A DNA stretch of 64,000 bases from Eucommia ulmoides (GCA_016647705.1 CM028328.1:37982501-38046500); one strand, 5' to 3'. Positions 22,131-35,460 are shown, numbered from the stretch's first letter. Notes: a model not told the origin generated them from the sequence alone. A program made the numbers and translations.

Positions 22131-23240
22131 ATTGATGGGCGCCAAAAATTCATTTCCATCCGTTCTTAAAGTATTAAAGTTCCATGCCCTAAAACTTTCT
22201 TGACGACGAAAGGTCCTTCCAATTTGGTGTGAACTTTCCCTTACCTTCTTCCTGGAACGGGAAGATATTCTTTAGTATCAACTCACCCACGTTGCATATT
22301 CGTAGATAAACCTTCTTATTGTGGGCTCTAGCCATCATCTACTGATAACACTACCCAAAGTAAATAGCAGTGAGTCTTTTCTCATCTATTAGCCACAGTT
22401 GATCGAGTCTTTATTGTACCCATTCGACTTCGTCCAAATTGGCTTCCACCAGAATTCTAAGAGAGAGAATCTCTACCTCTGCTGGGATTATGGCTTCTAT
22501 TTTGTGCACATGTGAGTACATAGTGGGTTTAGTTAAAGTTTGGACTGACGTTCAATAGGCCATTAAGGTAAATAAAAGCATCTCATCCAATTCTTTGTGA
22601 TTATCTACCATCTTCCACATTATCATCTTAATATTCTTATTAGCTGCCTTGACTGCTCCATTCATCTTAGGACGATACTATACAAAATTCTTGTGCTCAA
22701 CTTTGAACTAAGCACATATGGTTTTAATCATACTTCCTTTGAGATTCTAGGCAATATCCATGATTAAGACTTGAGGTACTCCATAGCATAATAGGATATT
22801 CTTTTTGAAGAACCGCGTTATTATCTATTGGGCAACATCTACGAGTGAAACCACCTCCACTCATTTGGTAAAGTAGTCAATATCCACTAGGATGAATCAG
22901 CGACCACTCGGTGTGACCGGTGTAATCGGACCAATGGAATCAATTCCCCATATAAAAAAGGGCTATGGGGCTGCTAAGCAGTGTAATTCTGTTGGCGAAA
23001 GGTAGATCTGGTCACCATACATTTGGCATTTCTTACATCTTTTAACCAAGTCTATGTAGTCACGTTCCATATCTAACCAAAAGTGATAGGTTCGTAGGAT
23101 CTTCTTGGCCAACATGAACCAACTAATCTGCGGTCCTCATACTCCACTATAAATTTCTCTCATCAATTGTATCTCTTCTCAGGAACCTACATATTGCAAG
23201 AGGCTTATATCAGGCGATCTCTTGTATAGTGTGCTACCAT
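22130..23240 (-). pseudogene. Integrase region of element C
   Basis: On the - strand, 23130-22960 shows LVKRCKKCQMYGDQIYLSP and TELHCLAAPWPFF, the CxxC end of the zinc-binding domain. 22950-22860 shows WGIDSIGPITPVTPSGR, a stop, then FILVDIDYFTK, the core with its first catalytic Asp. 22250-22190 shows GKVHTKLEGPFVVKKVLGHG, the C-terminal SH3-like part. Stops interrupt each block. Confidence 0.8.
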
Positions 23241-23379
23241 TGCAAAGAAACTGGCCTGACAACCTTCGCAAGGTTCTTCAGCTTAGGCTATTAGCTTTTT
23301 TGGTATACTCCAGATCTTTCAAAAACTTTTGGATATCCACATAACAAGGCTTCTCCTCATGCTTAGCTTCAATTTGGTT

Positions 23380-23900
23380 ACAGTGATCTGGTTAGTGGTA
23401 TACCTTGATTGTTATGGGGATTTCCTCATCTTCTTCCTTGATCATAGATATCATAGACACCAAAGTTACGAGTGCACTGGTGAAATCATTATTCATCCTT
23501 GGTACATACTCAAATTTGATCTCCAAAAAGATTTCACAAAGGTCTATCAGGTGATTGTTGTATCGGACCAACTTGGCATCTTTTGTAGTGTACTTTTTGG
23601 TGATTTGGTTTATGATCAGCTCTAAATCCCCGTATAATATCAACTTCTTCACTTTCAGTTATATGGCCAACTTTAGGCTCATGATGTATGCTTCTAACTT
23701 GGCGGTGTAATTATTGTTGGTGAACTTTAACTTAGCTGCGACTGGAAAGTGTTGTCCTTGCTAAGAGATCAGGACTACACCAATGTCAACCCCTTTCGAG
23801 GGTCTAGCTCCTTCGAAGTACATTTGCCACACTTGGTTTTCCTTATCGCTAGTTAAAAACGCAACAGGCTCATCAGTAAACTTAGTCTCCATGGACTTCT
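23380..23900 (-). pseudogene. Second (archaeal-type) RNase H of element C
   Basis: On the - strand: NNNYTAKLEAYIMSLKLAI (about 23725-23670), then KKLILYGDLELIINQITKKY and YVPRMNNDFTSALVTL. The block normally reading NNxAEYEA has Lys-Leu where Glu-Tyr is usual but keeps one Glu, and the Asp of the YGDSEL motif is kept. The 86-aa frame 23652-23392 is part of it. Confidence 0.8.
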
Positions 23901-23939
23901 TACCGACCTTCGGATTATTGGCGAGTTGGTTAGAAATCA

Positions 23940-25030
23940 TCTACCCCTCGACTGCCTTTTGAGTCACATACAGAATATCGAACTCGATAAGCAACATTTG
24001 TCATTTGGATATTCTTCTAGTGAGTACAGGCTTTTCAAATATGTAATTTAGTGGGTCCATTTAGGAAATTAAATGGGTAGTAAAGTACAGCAAATAGTGG
24101 TGTAACCTTTTAGCAGTCTAGGTTAACGCACAGCAGGTTCTTTCTGGTACTGAGTATTTTTCCTCGCATAGAGTGAACCTCTTACTAACATAGTAAATGT
24201 CTTGTTCTTTCTTCCACGAATGATCATGATATAACAACATTTCCCCCATATTAGTTTCCAAGACAGTGAGGTATAACAACAACGGATGCCCCTATTGCGG
24301 CGGCACCAAGTCGCTATTAGCTGTGAAACAAAACAAGCAATGAAATTTACTCTTCCAGGGAAATAAGTAATTTTATTTTCCATTCTAGGTGCTAGCATTT
24401 TAATTATAGCCTTAATCTTGGTAGGGTCAATTTCAATACCCCGGTGGTTGACCATGAATCCTAACAGTTTCCTAAACACTACCCTAAATGTGCATTTAGC
24501 CGGGTTGAGTTTGAACTGGAACTTTCAAAGTCATTCAAACATCTTCTTCAGGTGCTCTAAATGATCCAGATCTTCTCTGGATTTTTCTATCACATTGTCT
24601 ACATAGGCCTCCATCTCTTTGTGGATCTTGTCGTATGGCTCTTTGGTAGGTTGCCCCAGCATTCTTGAGTCTGAAAGACATGGCTCGATAATATATTACG
24701 CCCCATGGTATAATGAACACGATCTTATGCTTATCCTCTTCGTTGACTAAAATTTGGTTATACCCACAGAATCCATCACTACAAAAAAATCCTACACCTG
24801 GCAGTGTTGTCTAGAATAATGTGGACATTTGGCAGTGGAAAGTCATCTTTTGGTCTTGCCCCATTAAGACCTCTATAGTCAACACAAACTTGAATCTTGG
24901 CATCTTTCTTGGGTATTGGCACTATATTGCTCAACCATTTGCAATATGTGCAGACTTTGATGAGGCGGGCTTCGAATTGCTTCATGATTTCTTCTTTAAT
25001 TTTTAGGCTAATCTCGGGTCGCATTTTTTG
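23940..25030 (-). pseudogene. Reverse transcriptase and RNase H of element C
   Basis: On the - strand, 25024-24779 encodes IKEEIMKQFEARLIKV, SNIVPIPKKDAKIQVCVDYR and ARPKDDFPLPNVHIILDNTA. 24720-24655 has MSFRLKNAGATYQRA. After a frameshift, 24630-24540 has KIHKEMEAYVDNVIEKSRED, so the YxDD catalytic motif reads YVDN. The RNase H part near 24290-23940 shows the EEKYSVPERTCCAL block and DPLNYIFEKPVLTRRISK. The element is clearly dead. Confidence 0.85.
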
Positions 25031-27880
25031 GAGTTTTCAATTAATGGGCTTGATTCCTTCCTTGATAGGAAGCTTCTGTGTTACGAAGTCGGTTGATAGT
25101 CCTATTATGTCATCATAGAACCATACGAATACGTCTAGGTTCCCCTGAAATAGAACTAGCATATCTTCTCTTTCTTGGCTATTTATTGATTTTTCGATCT
25201 TGGTTTATCTTGGATATTTTGGATCTCCCATATTTACTATTTCTCTCTTATCTTGGCTCGAAATGGGCTAATCCTCGAATCGTTCTAAGGCTCTTCAGAC
25301 TTCCTCAGTGTTTTCAATAATGGGGTTATCTTTTAATTTGATTTTCATTAATTCTCAATTTATTTCCTTCTCTAGATTACACTCCTCAAGAAGATGTTTT
25401 TCATTATTAGATGGATTATATATGAGATTATTTGGACACCTGAACAGTAAACATAAAGTCTAATTTTGAATATGTTATTTTCTAGCAAAAATATTACTAC
25501 AATACAAAAAACAAAATTTCAAAAGTAAAAAAAGCCTAGGAATAGGATAATCTCAACTATTTGGTGGCTAGTCAGATAGAAGATAGAAATGCTACTTCCT
25601 TATTACCAAGGTCCTTGGTGCACTAGGATTGGATAAGTGGCCTAATTACCAAGGTTACTAGCTAGTTTTGTTTGTTCTAACGACGTTCTCTTCACTTTCC
25701 TCTTCCTTGTTGATTGTGCTAACTAGACCTACTGACCACGGTACTACTAGAATAGTCTCGATGTGATTAGGGATCACCACGAAGTCTGGCCTGTCTCTCT
25801 TTTCTTCTTTCTCTGCTTGTACTATACTGGCGACCAATGGAAAACTAACTCGAATATGTTGTAACACCCTCGGTTCTTCAATCTTCCAAGGTCGTCGGCT
25901 AAATCCCTTATATTTGTTCAAAATATACCCCAACCTATGGGTATTTAACTTCTTGTTGACCTTAAGCAGGGATCACATCCTTACTTCACCTCTACTGAGT
26001 TCTCTTTCCGACTCAAAGTTTATGGAATTCATTTGAGTGGCTATCATGATGGTGGCAGCAGAAAATCTAAGAGTCGGCAGTAAGCTTCCCTCCCGAACAT
26101 ATAAGGCATTGGCAATGTCGAACGCTTGGAAAGAGGTTGTCTGCTCAACATGCTAAGCTACTCCTACTAGAGTAGCTGGGGATCGATAAATGGCATAGTT
26201 CTCCTCAGAATAAACAGTTCTTACATTGTCCTAAAAATCGAACTTCATCTTCTGATTGAGAGATGAGGGAACTGCCCCAACCGAATGTATCCACGGTCGT
26301 CCGAGGAGCAAGTTGTAGGTGGTTAGTATGTGTAAGAGATGCAGGTCCACTTGGAAAGTGATCGGGTCTATGACGATTGGTAGTATAATTTCTCCCATGA
26401 ATTCTCTTTTCTCACCATTGTAAGCCTGAATAGTGGTAGCAACGGTTCGAATTCGATTCTCACTTACTTACCCATATCATTTTTAGCATACTTAGAAGAC
26501 ATATGTTAAGTGATGATCCGTTATCTACTAGGACTCTAGAGAGAATGAAATCTCGCTATTGCACTGATTTGTTGAGAGGTTTTACATGCCTAATTACTTC
26601 GAAATATATCTCGTCATCAGTGAAATTCACGATATTTGTGCTGAGAATATTATCCACTGTGTTAGTGAAGTGAACCTGTGATACAGAGCTCAATACGTGG
26701 GCCTCATTAAGGACTTTAAATAGCCCATTTCAATATACTAAAGCCATTAGCAATGACAGAATTAAGATCTGTACTGGTGTTTTGTTAAGTTATTCGACAA
26801 TATTGTATTCCCTGTTTTTTACCGCTTTCAAAAACACCTACACCTCCTCCTTGGTAATAGGTTTTTTAGGGACCCCATTAGGTTCTTTATCAGGTATTTT
26901 CAACAAGTACAAAGCTACAAAGACCCTTCCACTTTGGGTAATGCCTCTGACTTCTCCTACTTAGTCCTCTACCTTTGTTATAGTATAAGTTCTTATGGTA
27001 GTAGAATAATCCTAGGGTACCTCTTTCAAATTTTTCACTGGTCCCGACTTTAGTATTTCTAATGTTAGGATAGTTTTAGGTCGTATTATTATCTTGTTCT
27101 AAAAGGCTTGTGGCTGTGTGGTGAATGTGGACATAATAGAATCCCATACTTTCTCGAGGTCTATCTTCATGAATCCACAATCGACCACGTAAATCCAAAA
27201 ATCATATTCGATTAGGATGCTCGGTCGTCTACCCAAGGTGCAAGAATTTTCCTCAGTCAAGGAATCGATACCATTTCTCCAGATGTCTTTAAGGTTTGGT
27301 CTGATCCATACCCTTTGCCAGTTTACCTTGGGTAATTGAGGTCGATTCTCTTCTTAGGCGGAAGTGGTAGTGTGTATCTCGGGAGTTCTTTCTTGGGTGG
27401 TTAGCATATATTCAAGACTTAGCCAACCATGATGGCTATTTCTATGACATTTTTTTTTATCAAAGTACCAATTTCACCCCATATTCGGTTTAACTCCTTT
27501 CATTCTTGAAAGGTTTCTTCTTTCTCATCTATCACTTCTATGTCCATATCTATTATGGTCTTTTTTCTTTATCGTCTTCCTATTTTGGCTTTTCTTCCGC
27601 AAAATCACTTCCCCAACCCTAGGAGAGATTGGTCTATCATTCGCTCCCAAAGAGGGAAGAGAAAGATCTACCAAGTAGGCCTTAAGGCAACTTTTGGCTT
27701 CCATATATACTGCCTCGGGTTATTTGGACTTAGTTATCCATACACCGGTGTGGTCTTTAGGAACGACCTCTCAATCTCATCCGACCATATTAATGATTGG
27801 AGTTGAGTTGTTGTGCTTAGGTAGGAGGCTTTGCTGATAATTGGATTGAGATGCCTCTCCATATTTCAGCAAGCATATTA
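25030..27880 (-). other. Degraded Pol N-terminal and linker sequence of element C
   Basis: Apart from the protease block no domain was recognised. Short - strand frames (for example 25933-25658) fit the poorly conserved region between protease and RT. A (GGT)n-like stretch lies at 28152-28169 inside gag. Confidence 0.45.
26240..26560 (-). pseudogene. Protease region of element C
   Basis: On the - strand near 26530-26470 the frame reads SRVLVDNGSSLNICLLSML. This matches the retropepsin active-site block of Tat-type elements, where D-N-G is a common form of the D-[ST]-G motif. Surrounding sequence has stops. Confidence 0.7.
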
Positions 27881-29399
27881 CTTTATCTTGTATGAGGTCT
27901 TTTTCTTTGTTTCTGAGGGTGTAACAATTGTTGATGGTGGCTAGCCACCCCAGAGTGATAGGTGAAAAAAATATTGGATTGAAGAACGAATTTTGAGGGT
28001 TTGGGAGATTTCAGGGTATAGGTACGAGCATTGTGTTTTTGATACATTCATCAAAGATTCGAGAAAGGGTTACAGGGAAAGGGGTAAAATGTCTGGGTTC
28101 TCTAAGTAGTGGATTAGGTCTCAAATTTGGTTGATAGTTAAAAGGTTTTGAGGTGGTGGTGGTGGTAGTGCTTTATAGAGAGCTCAATATGAGATTGGGT
28201 TGTATACAGGTGCTTGAAATGGTGTAAATCGAGGCAGCCCTTGGTTTTGAGGTGCTTATGCTTGATATTTGGGGAAATTTGGCTATTGGTGATTGTACAG
28301 GGGTTGTACATTCTGCTAATTTCTTTGACTTTGGTCAACTATTGCTACCTCGGGATCCTTATTTTTAGGCAGTGTTGCTCTCTTAGTCTCATGCTCTGTC
28401 GGCCTTTGAATTCTGTCGGTCCTGATACATTCCTTTACATACTCACCTCGAAAAATTACATCAAAAAATGGGACATTTAGTGTGTTTAGTAGAGGCTCGT
28501 AGTAAGGGTTAGGCTGAGCCAGGACAAACATTTAGATCATCTCGGCCTCTTTTATGGGTGGTATCACTTGTGTGGCTTCGTCTCTCCAGCGGACAACATA
28601 TTCTTTGAAGCTTTCTCTATTTTTTTGAGTCGGGGTTCGGGGAGAGATTTTATTCGATGAAAGCTCCCAACTATAGTCGTACTGGTCACAAAAGACCTTG
28701 ACTGTGTCAAGGAATATCTTCGCCTTCTCTTGTTCTACTGTTACGTACCAACGGGTAGCAGATCCATCCAATGACTACTGAAAGAGTTGGACGGCCAACG
28801 CAGTTATGGATATAAGCCCCCATTTTGTTCTTATATAGTTGGATATGCCAATTTGGGTACTCGGACCTGTCGTATTTCATGAATAAAGGCCTAGTAAAGT
28901 TATCCGGGAACTTCACCAGACGTGTCAAAAATAGACCTAGATATCGAGCATTGATTACTGATTATCCCTTCTTTACTTCTTGGAGTTTATTTTCCATTTG
29001 TTTTAACTTCTCAGTCAGTAGGGATGTCTTTTTGGACTGTTCTTTTACCTATTTTTTTATTCGGTCAGTTGTCTTTGGTATGACTGAGCAAGAAATGGGC
29101 TTAGTTGAGAGCATACTCAGACCAGGGTCGGTCATAATCGGAGTGACCTATGGTTGTAGTCCAATAGGGATTGACTCTCCAGTGGCCGAGCTAGGGCCAC
29201 AGGAACTGGAACACTGATGGTTAACTGTTGTCTTGATCAAATCTAGGGTATGAGTTAAGACTGCAGGATTTTTCTGAGACTAGCGGAGTTGTTACTGAAT
29301 TTTGACCATCTGACTAACAGATTCCTTCAATGAGACCATGTCTTATCTTGGTTGGGTCATCCCGACAGGTTCATTCAATCATTCCTCTATTTCTTCCAT
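27880..29399 (-). pseudogene. Gag region of element C
   Basis: The frame starts with ATG at 29399 (MEEIEE, then a stop). After a degraded Lys/Gln-rich stretch comes the gag domain: KFPDNFTRPLFMKYDRSEYP and WHIQLYKNKMGAYIHN (28910-28820), then GSATRWYVTVEQEKAKIF, RESFKEYVVRWRDEATQVIP and, past a stop, PNPYYEPLLNTLNVPFFDVI. Further down near 27925-27880, CYTLRNKEKDLIQDKVI matches the Cys-containing C-terminal part. Frames 28928-28707, 28771-28532 and 28531-28316 are its best-preserved pieces. Confidence 0.85.
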
Positions 29400-29612
29400 T
29401 TAGATAAGCTGTCGTGCTTTTGTACAAGTGCAAACCAGTGAACGAAAACTGGAGTTTTTCTGCGTGGATCAATTTTTTTATATGAAAAAAAAGCGTGTCA
29501 GTATCATAGTTTACAAAAGCATTCGGGTTTGATCCTGACTCAGTTGAAACAAGATTTATATTACTTCCAAATTCTATAGATTACAACCATATCGAATTTT
29601 GACGTGACTACC

Positions 29613-30955
29613 TGGTAACGCGTAGATACGTCGCTACTTTCACCGCAAGTGTACGGGTTAAGTTTTAGTATAATAGGAAGAGTAAGCATTGTCGTATCCA
29701 CAGGGATTGGTTGAGATTATCGTTGAGTACCGTAATTATCATAACCTAACTTTATTTAAGCGATAAAAATATGTTTTGTTTATAAATATAAATACTAAAC
29801 TAAAATACTAATTAATCTAATTACACTATTTATACTATATTGAGACGTTTAGGGGTATGGATGATCTAGGTATTAACTTCATTTACTTAAACATGTTTGA
29901 TTTTGTTTAGTTAATATCTGATAATCTCAGTATCGTAAATTCATTTACTCTCTCTCCCGAGCGTAAAGTGAATGAATATGTGACTTCGCGTTAATGCCGA
30001 AGTCCCCCACTAGTGTTTTTTTAGAACACATAGTCACATGAGTCTTGCCCCAATGTCATGGATTGCACACTTTCTAACTCCCTCCCAGGTTATTAGATCG
30101 TCGCGTTATGTTTAAACCCTAGTCCAAATCCGGAGTTACCTCTCCTGAGTGTCAAACCCCGATTTCTCAATATATCTAAATAATCATATAATGGAAATAC
30201 AAGAACGGTAAACACAATCGAATAGCGAAGAACAACCGTTAAAGAAACAAAACTCAAACAAACGATATTTTCATAAACTATATTAATCCCATGGATAATC
30301 CATGTTTAGCCAATGGCCATAACCGTATATACAATTACAAACGAGCTAAACATACCCAAATAAATTACCAAAGTTAAGAAATAAAGAAAGAAACAAAGGA
30401 ACTTAGCCATTATCCGAAGATCCGACGCTAAAACCACTCTGAGAGCGTTTCTCCTTTTTTGCTCTGTGTTTTTCTCCTTTGGTTTGGTTCAGCTCTCCCC
30501 AAAACCTCTCAAGCCTAACCTCTAATCCCTCATGAGTTCTAATGGCCGAAATTGGAGGAGGAGAAAGAGAAGAGGGAACAAAAATATCTAAAAATATCTA
30601 AAAAAAATAAATGCACTTTACAAGTGCAGGAGTCACCGCTGCAGTGGTGGGTATGTCGATAGTGGTCACCGCTGCAACGATGGTTCATCAGTGAGCATCC
30701 TATTGTTTTACCACTGTAACAGTGGGCTCACCGTTGCAGTGATGGGCTATAGTTGCAAGTTTGGCCTTTTTGCTCAATTTTTCACTGTTGTTCCACCAAT
30801 TAGCTTGATTTTCAACCTTTTTAACTCATTTTCGTCCCAAACACCTAATTTATACAAAACACATAAAAACGTATTAAAGCATATTAAAACGCTATAAAAA
30901 TACTTGAAAACTACTAAAATCAGCTTGGGAATAAATAGATAAATTACACCTATCA
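29613..30955 (-). mobile_element. Solo LTR, family D, copy D1
   Basis: On the + strand it starts TGGTAACGCG and ends ACACCTATCA, with CTACC duplicated at 29608-29612 and 30956-30960. TG to CA ends and a 5-bp TSD identify a solo LTR of 1343 bp. It inserted into the 5' part of element C. Near 30625-30750 it has several GC-rich inverted motifs of the type CACCGCTGCAGTGGTG. Its reverse complement starts TGATAGGTGTAATTTATC and aligns with the partial copy at 63518-64000. Confidence 0.85.
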
Positions 30956-30960
30956 CTACC

Positions 30961-33300
30961 CCACAGGTGGGGAGTCCTTTCCTGAATTTACGGACTCAAT
31001 TTAAACTTTTATTTGGATAAATAGAAATATCATCTCAATTCTTTGCCACTATCGGTCTTAAACTAAAGTAAGGCCTAAATTCGGACAAAACAAAATTTTT
31101 GCATCTAATAAAGTATTGTATAGTCAAAACAAGAACTTACATCATCCCTCCAATGGCTTGTTCAAGAGTCAAATTTAGAAAATATTTTTGACTATGAACA
31201 AGCTCATAAAAGTGACGGAGAATGGAAATTCCTACGCTGGCTATTCCGTTCTTTACTAGTTCTAGAGATTTTATTTGTATGGTTTCAGGGTAAAATATAT
31301 ACAGACAAAAAATATATAAAGCAGGATAAAATATCTCTCTCCAAAATAGTATTTTAAATACATAAGGTATCATTCTATCCTAGGTTTATTATATAAGGTT
31401 CATGGATTTTCTACTAATGCATCCTAGAAAGGTTCAACTCCTAGATCTTGAAACCTTTGGCGTCCTTCCCGAGAGAACATCCATTGTTGGTTGGTGATCT
31501 GAGCAAGGCGAGTTTCAAAGCTTGATCCCGACGGATAAACCGCGTGGCCATGTTTCTACTGACTTTCTAATCCTAAAGGATTTCAAGACTTAGATCGGAT
31601 TGATGAAATCGCACGACTTTAGACACTACTACCGGCCTCCTAATGAGGTTTATGACTTTAGGTTTTCTCATAATATATGCAAATGAAATGTGGTACTCAT
31701 CCCTTAGAGAGAACTTATAGAAAATAAAATGCGAAAATATAAAAAGAGTGAAATAAAATGCGAGAAAGTAAAGACATGAAATAAAAGCAAGATAAATGTA
31801 AGAAATAAAGCAAAAAACATGCAAGAAGTAAAACAAAAAACAAATGCACTGGCACACACATGCATACCAATTTAAATAAAAATATATTATATTTTTTAGA
31901 TAAAAATTAATTATTATGTTTAAAAAAATTGAGGACGTATTTCAAGGACTTTGTTTAAATTTGAAGATAGATTAAAACACCAACTAGGATTGGCCAACAA
32001 AAGTCCTCAGCGAAGTTGCTAACCGACGCACCCCGGATTTTGGAAAAAAGAAAAGTCAGAAGAGAAAAATGCGATTTGGTTTCCTCCCTCTCAAAATCCA
32101 TCCATTTTTATAAAAATAGTTTCCAGGGGATTTTCCAAGCACTAGTTTTGAAAACATTCTTTGGACCGAGATTTGTTTGAATAGAGTCGTCATCTAGTAT
32201 TGAATTAAATGGTGTGCCCACCGAAATTTTGAAAAATCATTTTATTTTTAAAATGGCCCAAGTTTTGACTTGAAAAACAGTTGGTCTTAACTAGAGATTT
32301 CATTAATGTTCGAGGGTCAATTATTCTCGGGGAAGGTGTTAGGCTCCCCAAAACATTGGTCCAAAGAAGATACCTAAGTTTAAATAAATCTTTAAACCCA
32401 AACTCGTCCAACTTATTTTCTTCTATTTTTGTTAACACACTAATTCCCATTTCTATTTTTTTTTTTTTTTTTTTTTTTTTGTCTTTTTTATGTTATTTTT
32501 TATGTACAAATGAAAGAAAAAACATTTAAAAAAAAAACAACAGATTAATAAATAAAGAATAAATGTTCCCCTCTTAGACCGTCTATTTATCATGGCTAAA
32601 TCAACAAGTTTGTTGCCGGGAGGATTTTATTTTCTTAGGTAAAGTTTGTCTTGACAAAAACTAGTGTGCATTTTTAAAGAGAAGAAAAAGAGTAAAATAA
32701 ATTTAATTAATTAAAAAAAAAATAAGTGCAAAAATGGTGTCTTTTTTTTTCAAAAAAATAAGAAAAAGTTAAATTTTTTAACAAAGTATATAAAAACATT
32801 TATTTATAGAAATATTTTAGAAAAAGCAACAAAATATCTCAAAAATCTTCTTCAGAGAAATATCTTTAAAACAATTTTGTTAAGAAAAGAAACTTAAATT
32901 TTTTTTTTGCTAGTTTTGAAAAATAAGGGTTTGGAATAAAAGAGTTTCGAAGAGACATAAAAATATTTTTTATAAAACTTGTTGGAAATAAAACATGTTG
33001 GTGAAAAGCTTGAGAAAGTATTTTCTTAAAAAATAATTTAAAACGAAAAGTTCTTTGGCAAATAACAACAAATCTTTTTTTAAAAAAGAACTCTGTTAAG
33101 GAAAACCTTAAAATCATATTTTAAATATTAACCTTTATTTTTTCAATGAAAAACAATTTGAAAAAAAAAAGTGTGCAAAAAATAAGAACAATTTTAAAAA
33201 TATTTTATGAAAGAAAGTAAATAGGATTTCTGTAAAGAACTTGTTAAAGACATAATAATTTTTTACAAAAAAAAAACAGTTATGTTTTTTAAAAAGGTTT
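30961..33300. repeat. Retroelement 5'/LTR-type sequence, AT-rich, no gene
   Basis: The block GAGTCGTCATCTAGTATTGA (near 32186) followed by GGGGAAGGTGTTAGGCTCCC (near 32329) is typical of LTR and leader sequence of large plant gypsy (Ogre/Tat-like) elements. From about 32450 the sequence becomes very A/T-rich, with a 25-T run at 32456-32480. A 94-codon frame (31857-31573, -) is Phe/Tyr-rich and looks like chance. Confidence 0.5.
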
Positions 33301-33309
33301 TTTAATGAG

Positions 33310-35255
33310 GATCTATAAAATAATTGAGGAAAATAAGTTTAGAAAAATATTTTTAAAAGACATTAAGTTTAGAAAATATATATTTTAAAGACATTTCAAT
33401 TTAGAAAAATATACTTTAAAGACATTTAAGTTTAGAAAAAATATCTTTTAAAGACATTCCCCTTTTCAAAAGCAAACTTAAATTTCATTTCTTTGAAAAA
33501 AATTAAAGTTTATTTTTTTAGAGTAAAACACAAAGTCCTTTTCATGCAGGAAACATCCTATGTAAAACTCCTTTTTCATTTTATATTTTTTATTTTATGT
33601 TTGTTCAAGAAAAATAAGAACAAAACATGACACTAAAGGTAATGATATGCACGTTTGATTATTGTCAAAAACACCAGAACCAAACTTACTTGCTTAAGCA
33701 AGGTTGATGTTATTGCTTGCTTTTTGTTAGTAAAAGAATGAAAATATATATTTCTAAATAAGGCACACACTTATCCCATAAGAGATAGAGGGTCTCCCTT
33801 TATTCCAACTTTTAGCTACAAGGATCTTGACATAGTATTATATAGGGCGTCAGTCAATGACTTGAGACATAGGGTCAATAGCATTAGTCCATGACCTAAG
33901 ACTTAGTGTTAGGCCATTATCTAGGCTAAAGCACGGAAAGGCGCAAAACAGAAAAAGTAAATAGTTAGTGGTAAGCAGTTAGCAGTCACTAGTCAGTCGA
34001 TTCATTTTAGGCTCTTTGCGTTTCGTTCCTTGTATCTCTTGACAAAAATCAAAAAAACTATGCACACCAAAAGCTTCTTGTTGTTCTTAACACAAGACAA
34101 AGATAATATATACATACAACCAAAAAAAAAAAAAAAAGACAAACAAATGAGACGTTAAAGAAAATTTATCTAACTTAGGGGAGTGTTCTTTCCCTAAGTA
34201 ATGTTACCTTCTTTACCTTCTTTCTCTCCTTCTTCTTCTTCTTCTTCTTATTCTTCTTCTTTCCTTGGTTGTTCTTGTGAGGTTTCTTGAACTCTTTTTA
34301 AAAGAGTGTCAAGAAGATATTTAAGGGATTCTTAGGAGATTTTTGGAGGTGTTTGAAAGGTAAAAATCTTAGGGATTAAGGAAACCCAAGATGATTTTTT
34401 AAGCTTAGAGAGAAAGTGTATGATCAGTGTATGGCTCTTCAGAAAAATGGCCACCTTTTATAGGCAAAACGTTGATTGGGCATTCATGAATGCGTAGGCT
34501 TATCAAAAGGCATTTAATGGAATTAAATGACATTTGATTGATGGAGGCTACTAATCTAGGGTGGCAATGACGATATTCTCTAGCTTCCTACTTATAGTAT
34601 GGAATGAAAATCTTCCAAAAGATCCTCAATTAATGCTCTCCATTTGTAGTAACATTATTGAGAAGCTCCCAATTGACTATAGACACTCCTCTAGAAGAAT
34701 CATATGTTTTCTCCTAAGCTTGGAGGGTGTGTTCATAGTGAACTTGATGTTTTGGGCACCCATTTGTCTAATTAAGGTTTTATTAATTGATTTTTGGAAA
34801 TTAAAATTTAAGCATTAAATTAAACTATCCAAAATATTATTGGACAGTTCAATTTTGAAAAATAAAATATTTTTGACCGTCAATTTGACAAAACCAATGA
34901 AAACAAATGTTTCGGGGATCAAAACGTGAAGAATTTATAATTGGTGAAATGTCTTCAAACTAAGGGTAGAAGCTAAAATTAAAAATATTACTAGAAACCC
35001 ATTTGTATATGTTTTCATTTTAGTCCCCATCAACTTTATGAAATCTCCAAATTGACCTAAAATATTTGTGTACACCGAAGTTCAATCGAATCGACGATTT
35101 TCTTGTTTTCTTATGTTTTTTTCACTATTGTTGTAATATTAAAGCATAATCTAAGGCAAAAATTCTTCCCTCTAAACCTCGCTTCAAAGTTTTTCTAATT
35201 TTGTGCTTTAGACTTTATGATTTTCCAAATTAAAGCGAGCAGAACAAAATGTGGT
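33310..35255. repeat. Large direct repeat, left copy
   Basis: This region and 35735-37825 are diverged copies lying head to tail about 2.4 kb apart. Matching landmarks: ATGATATGCACGTTTGATT at 33641 and 36062, GCTTTTTGTTAGTAAAAG at about 33719 and 36139, the ATGACCTAAGACTTAG / ATGACCTAAGACATAG phrases, CTAGGGTGG-AAT at 34556 and 37104, and TTAAAGCGAGCA at 35221 and 37789. Near 35250-35320, ACCCCTCTTTGTCATGAAAT and TAATGACAAAGATAGGAGAC form an imperfect inverted repeat often seen in plant gypsy LTRs. No coding potential. Confidence 0.8.
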
Positions 35256-35460
35256 GTCTTTAGCTACCCCTCTTTGTCATGAAATTTTACTCATAATGAC
35301 AAAGATAGGAGACACAAACATTTTGTTCCTCGAGACATGAAAAGTAAAGGAATCTAACCTAGATTAGTCTAGATTAAATTTGATAGGGAAAGAAATAAAA
35401 AGAAAAAGTATCTTTGGAAATTACCGATAGTAAGTAAAACAAAATGAAAATGCCCGATTA

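Larger units (their letters stand above)
22130..29612 (-). mobile_element. Degraded Ty3/gypsy retrotransposon C, Tat-like
   Basis: A second - strand element with the order gag (29399 downward), protease, RT, RNase H, second RNase H, integrase. Domains are recognisable but separated by many stops and frameshifts, more than in B1. Intact LTRs could not be delimited; one end is cut by B1 and the other by solo LTR D1. Sequence style (gag with ESFKEY-RWRDEA, protease with VLVDNGSSLN, extra RNase H) places it in the Tat group, distinct from B1. Confidence 0.85.

Noticed and set aside
23329-23625. 98-codon + strand ORF
   Set aside because: Opposite strand of the second RNase H of element C.
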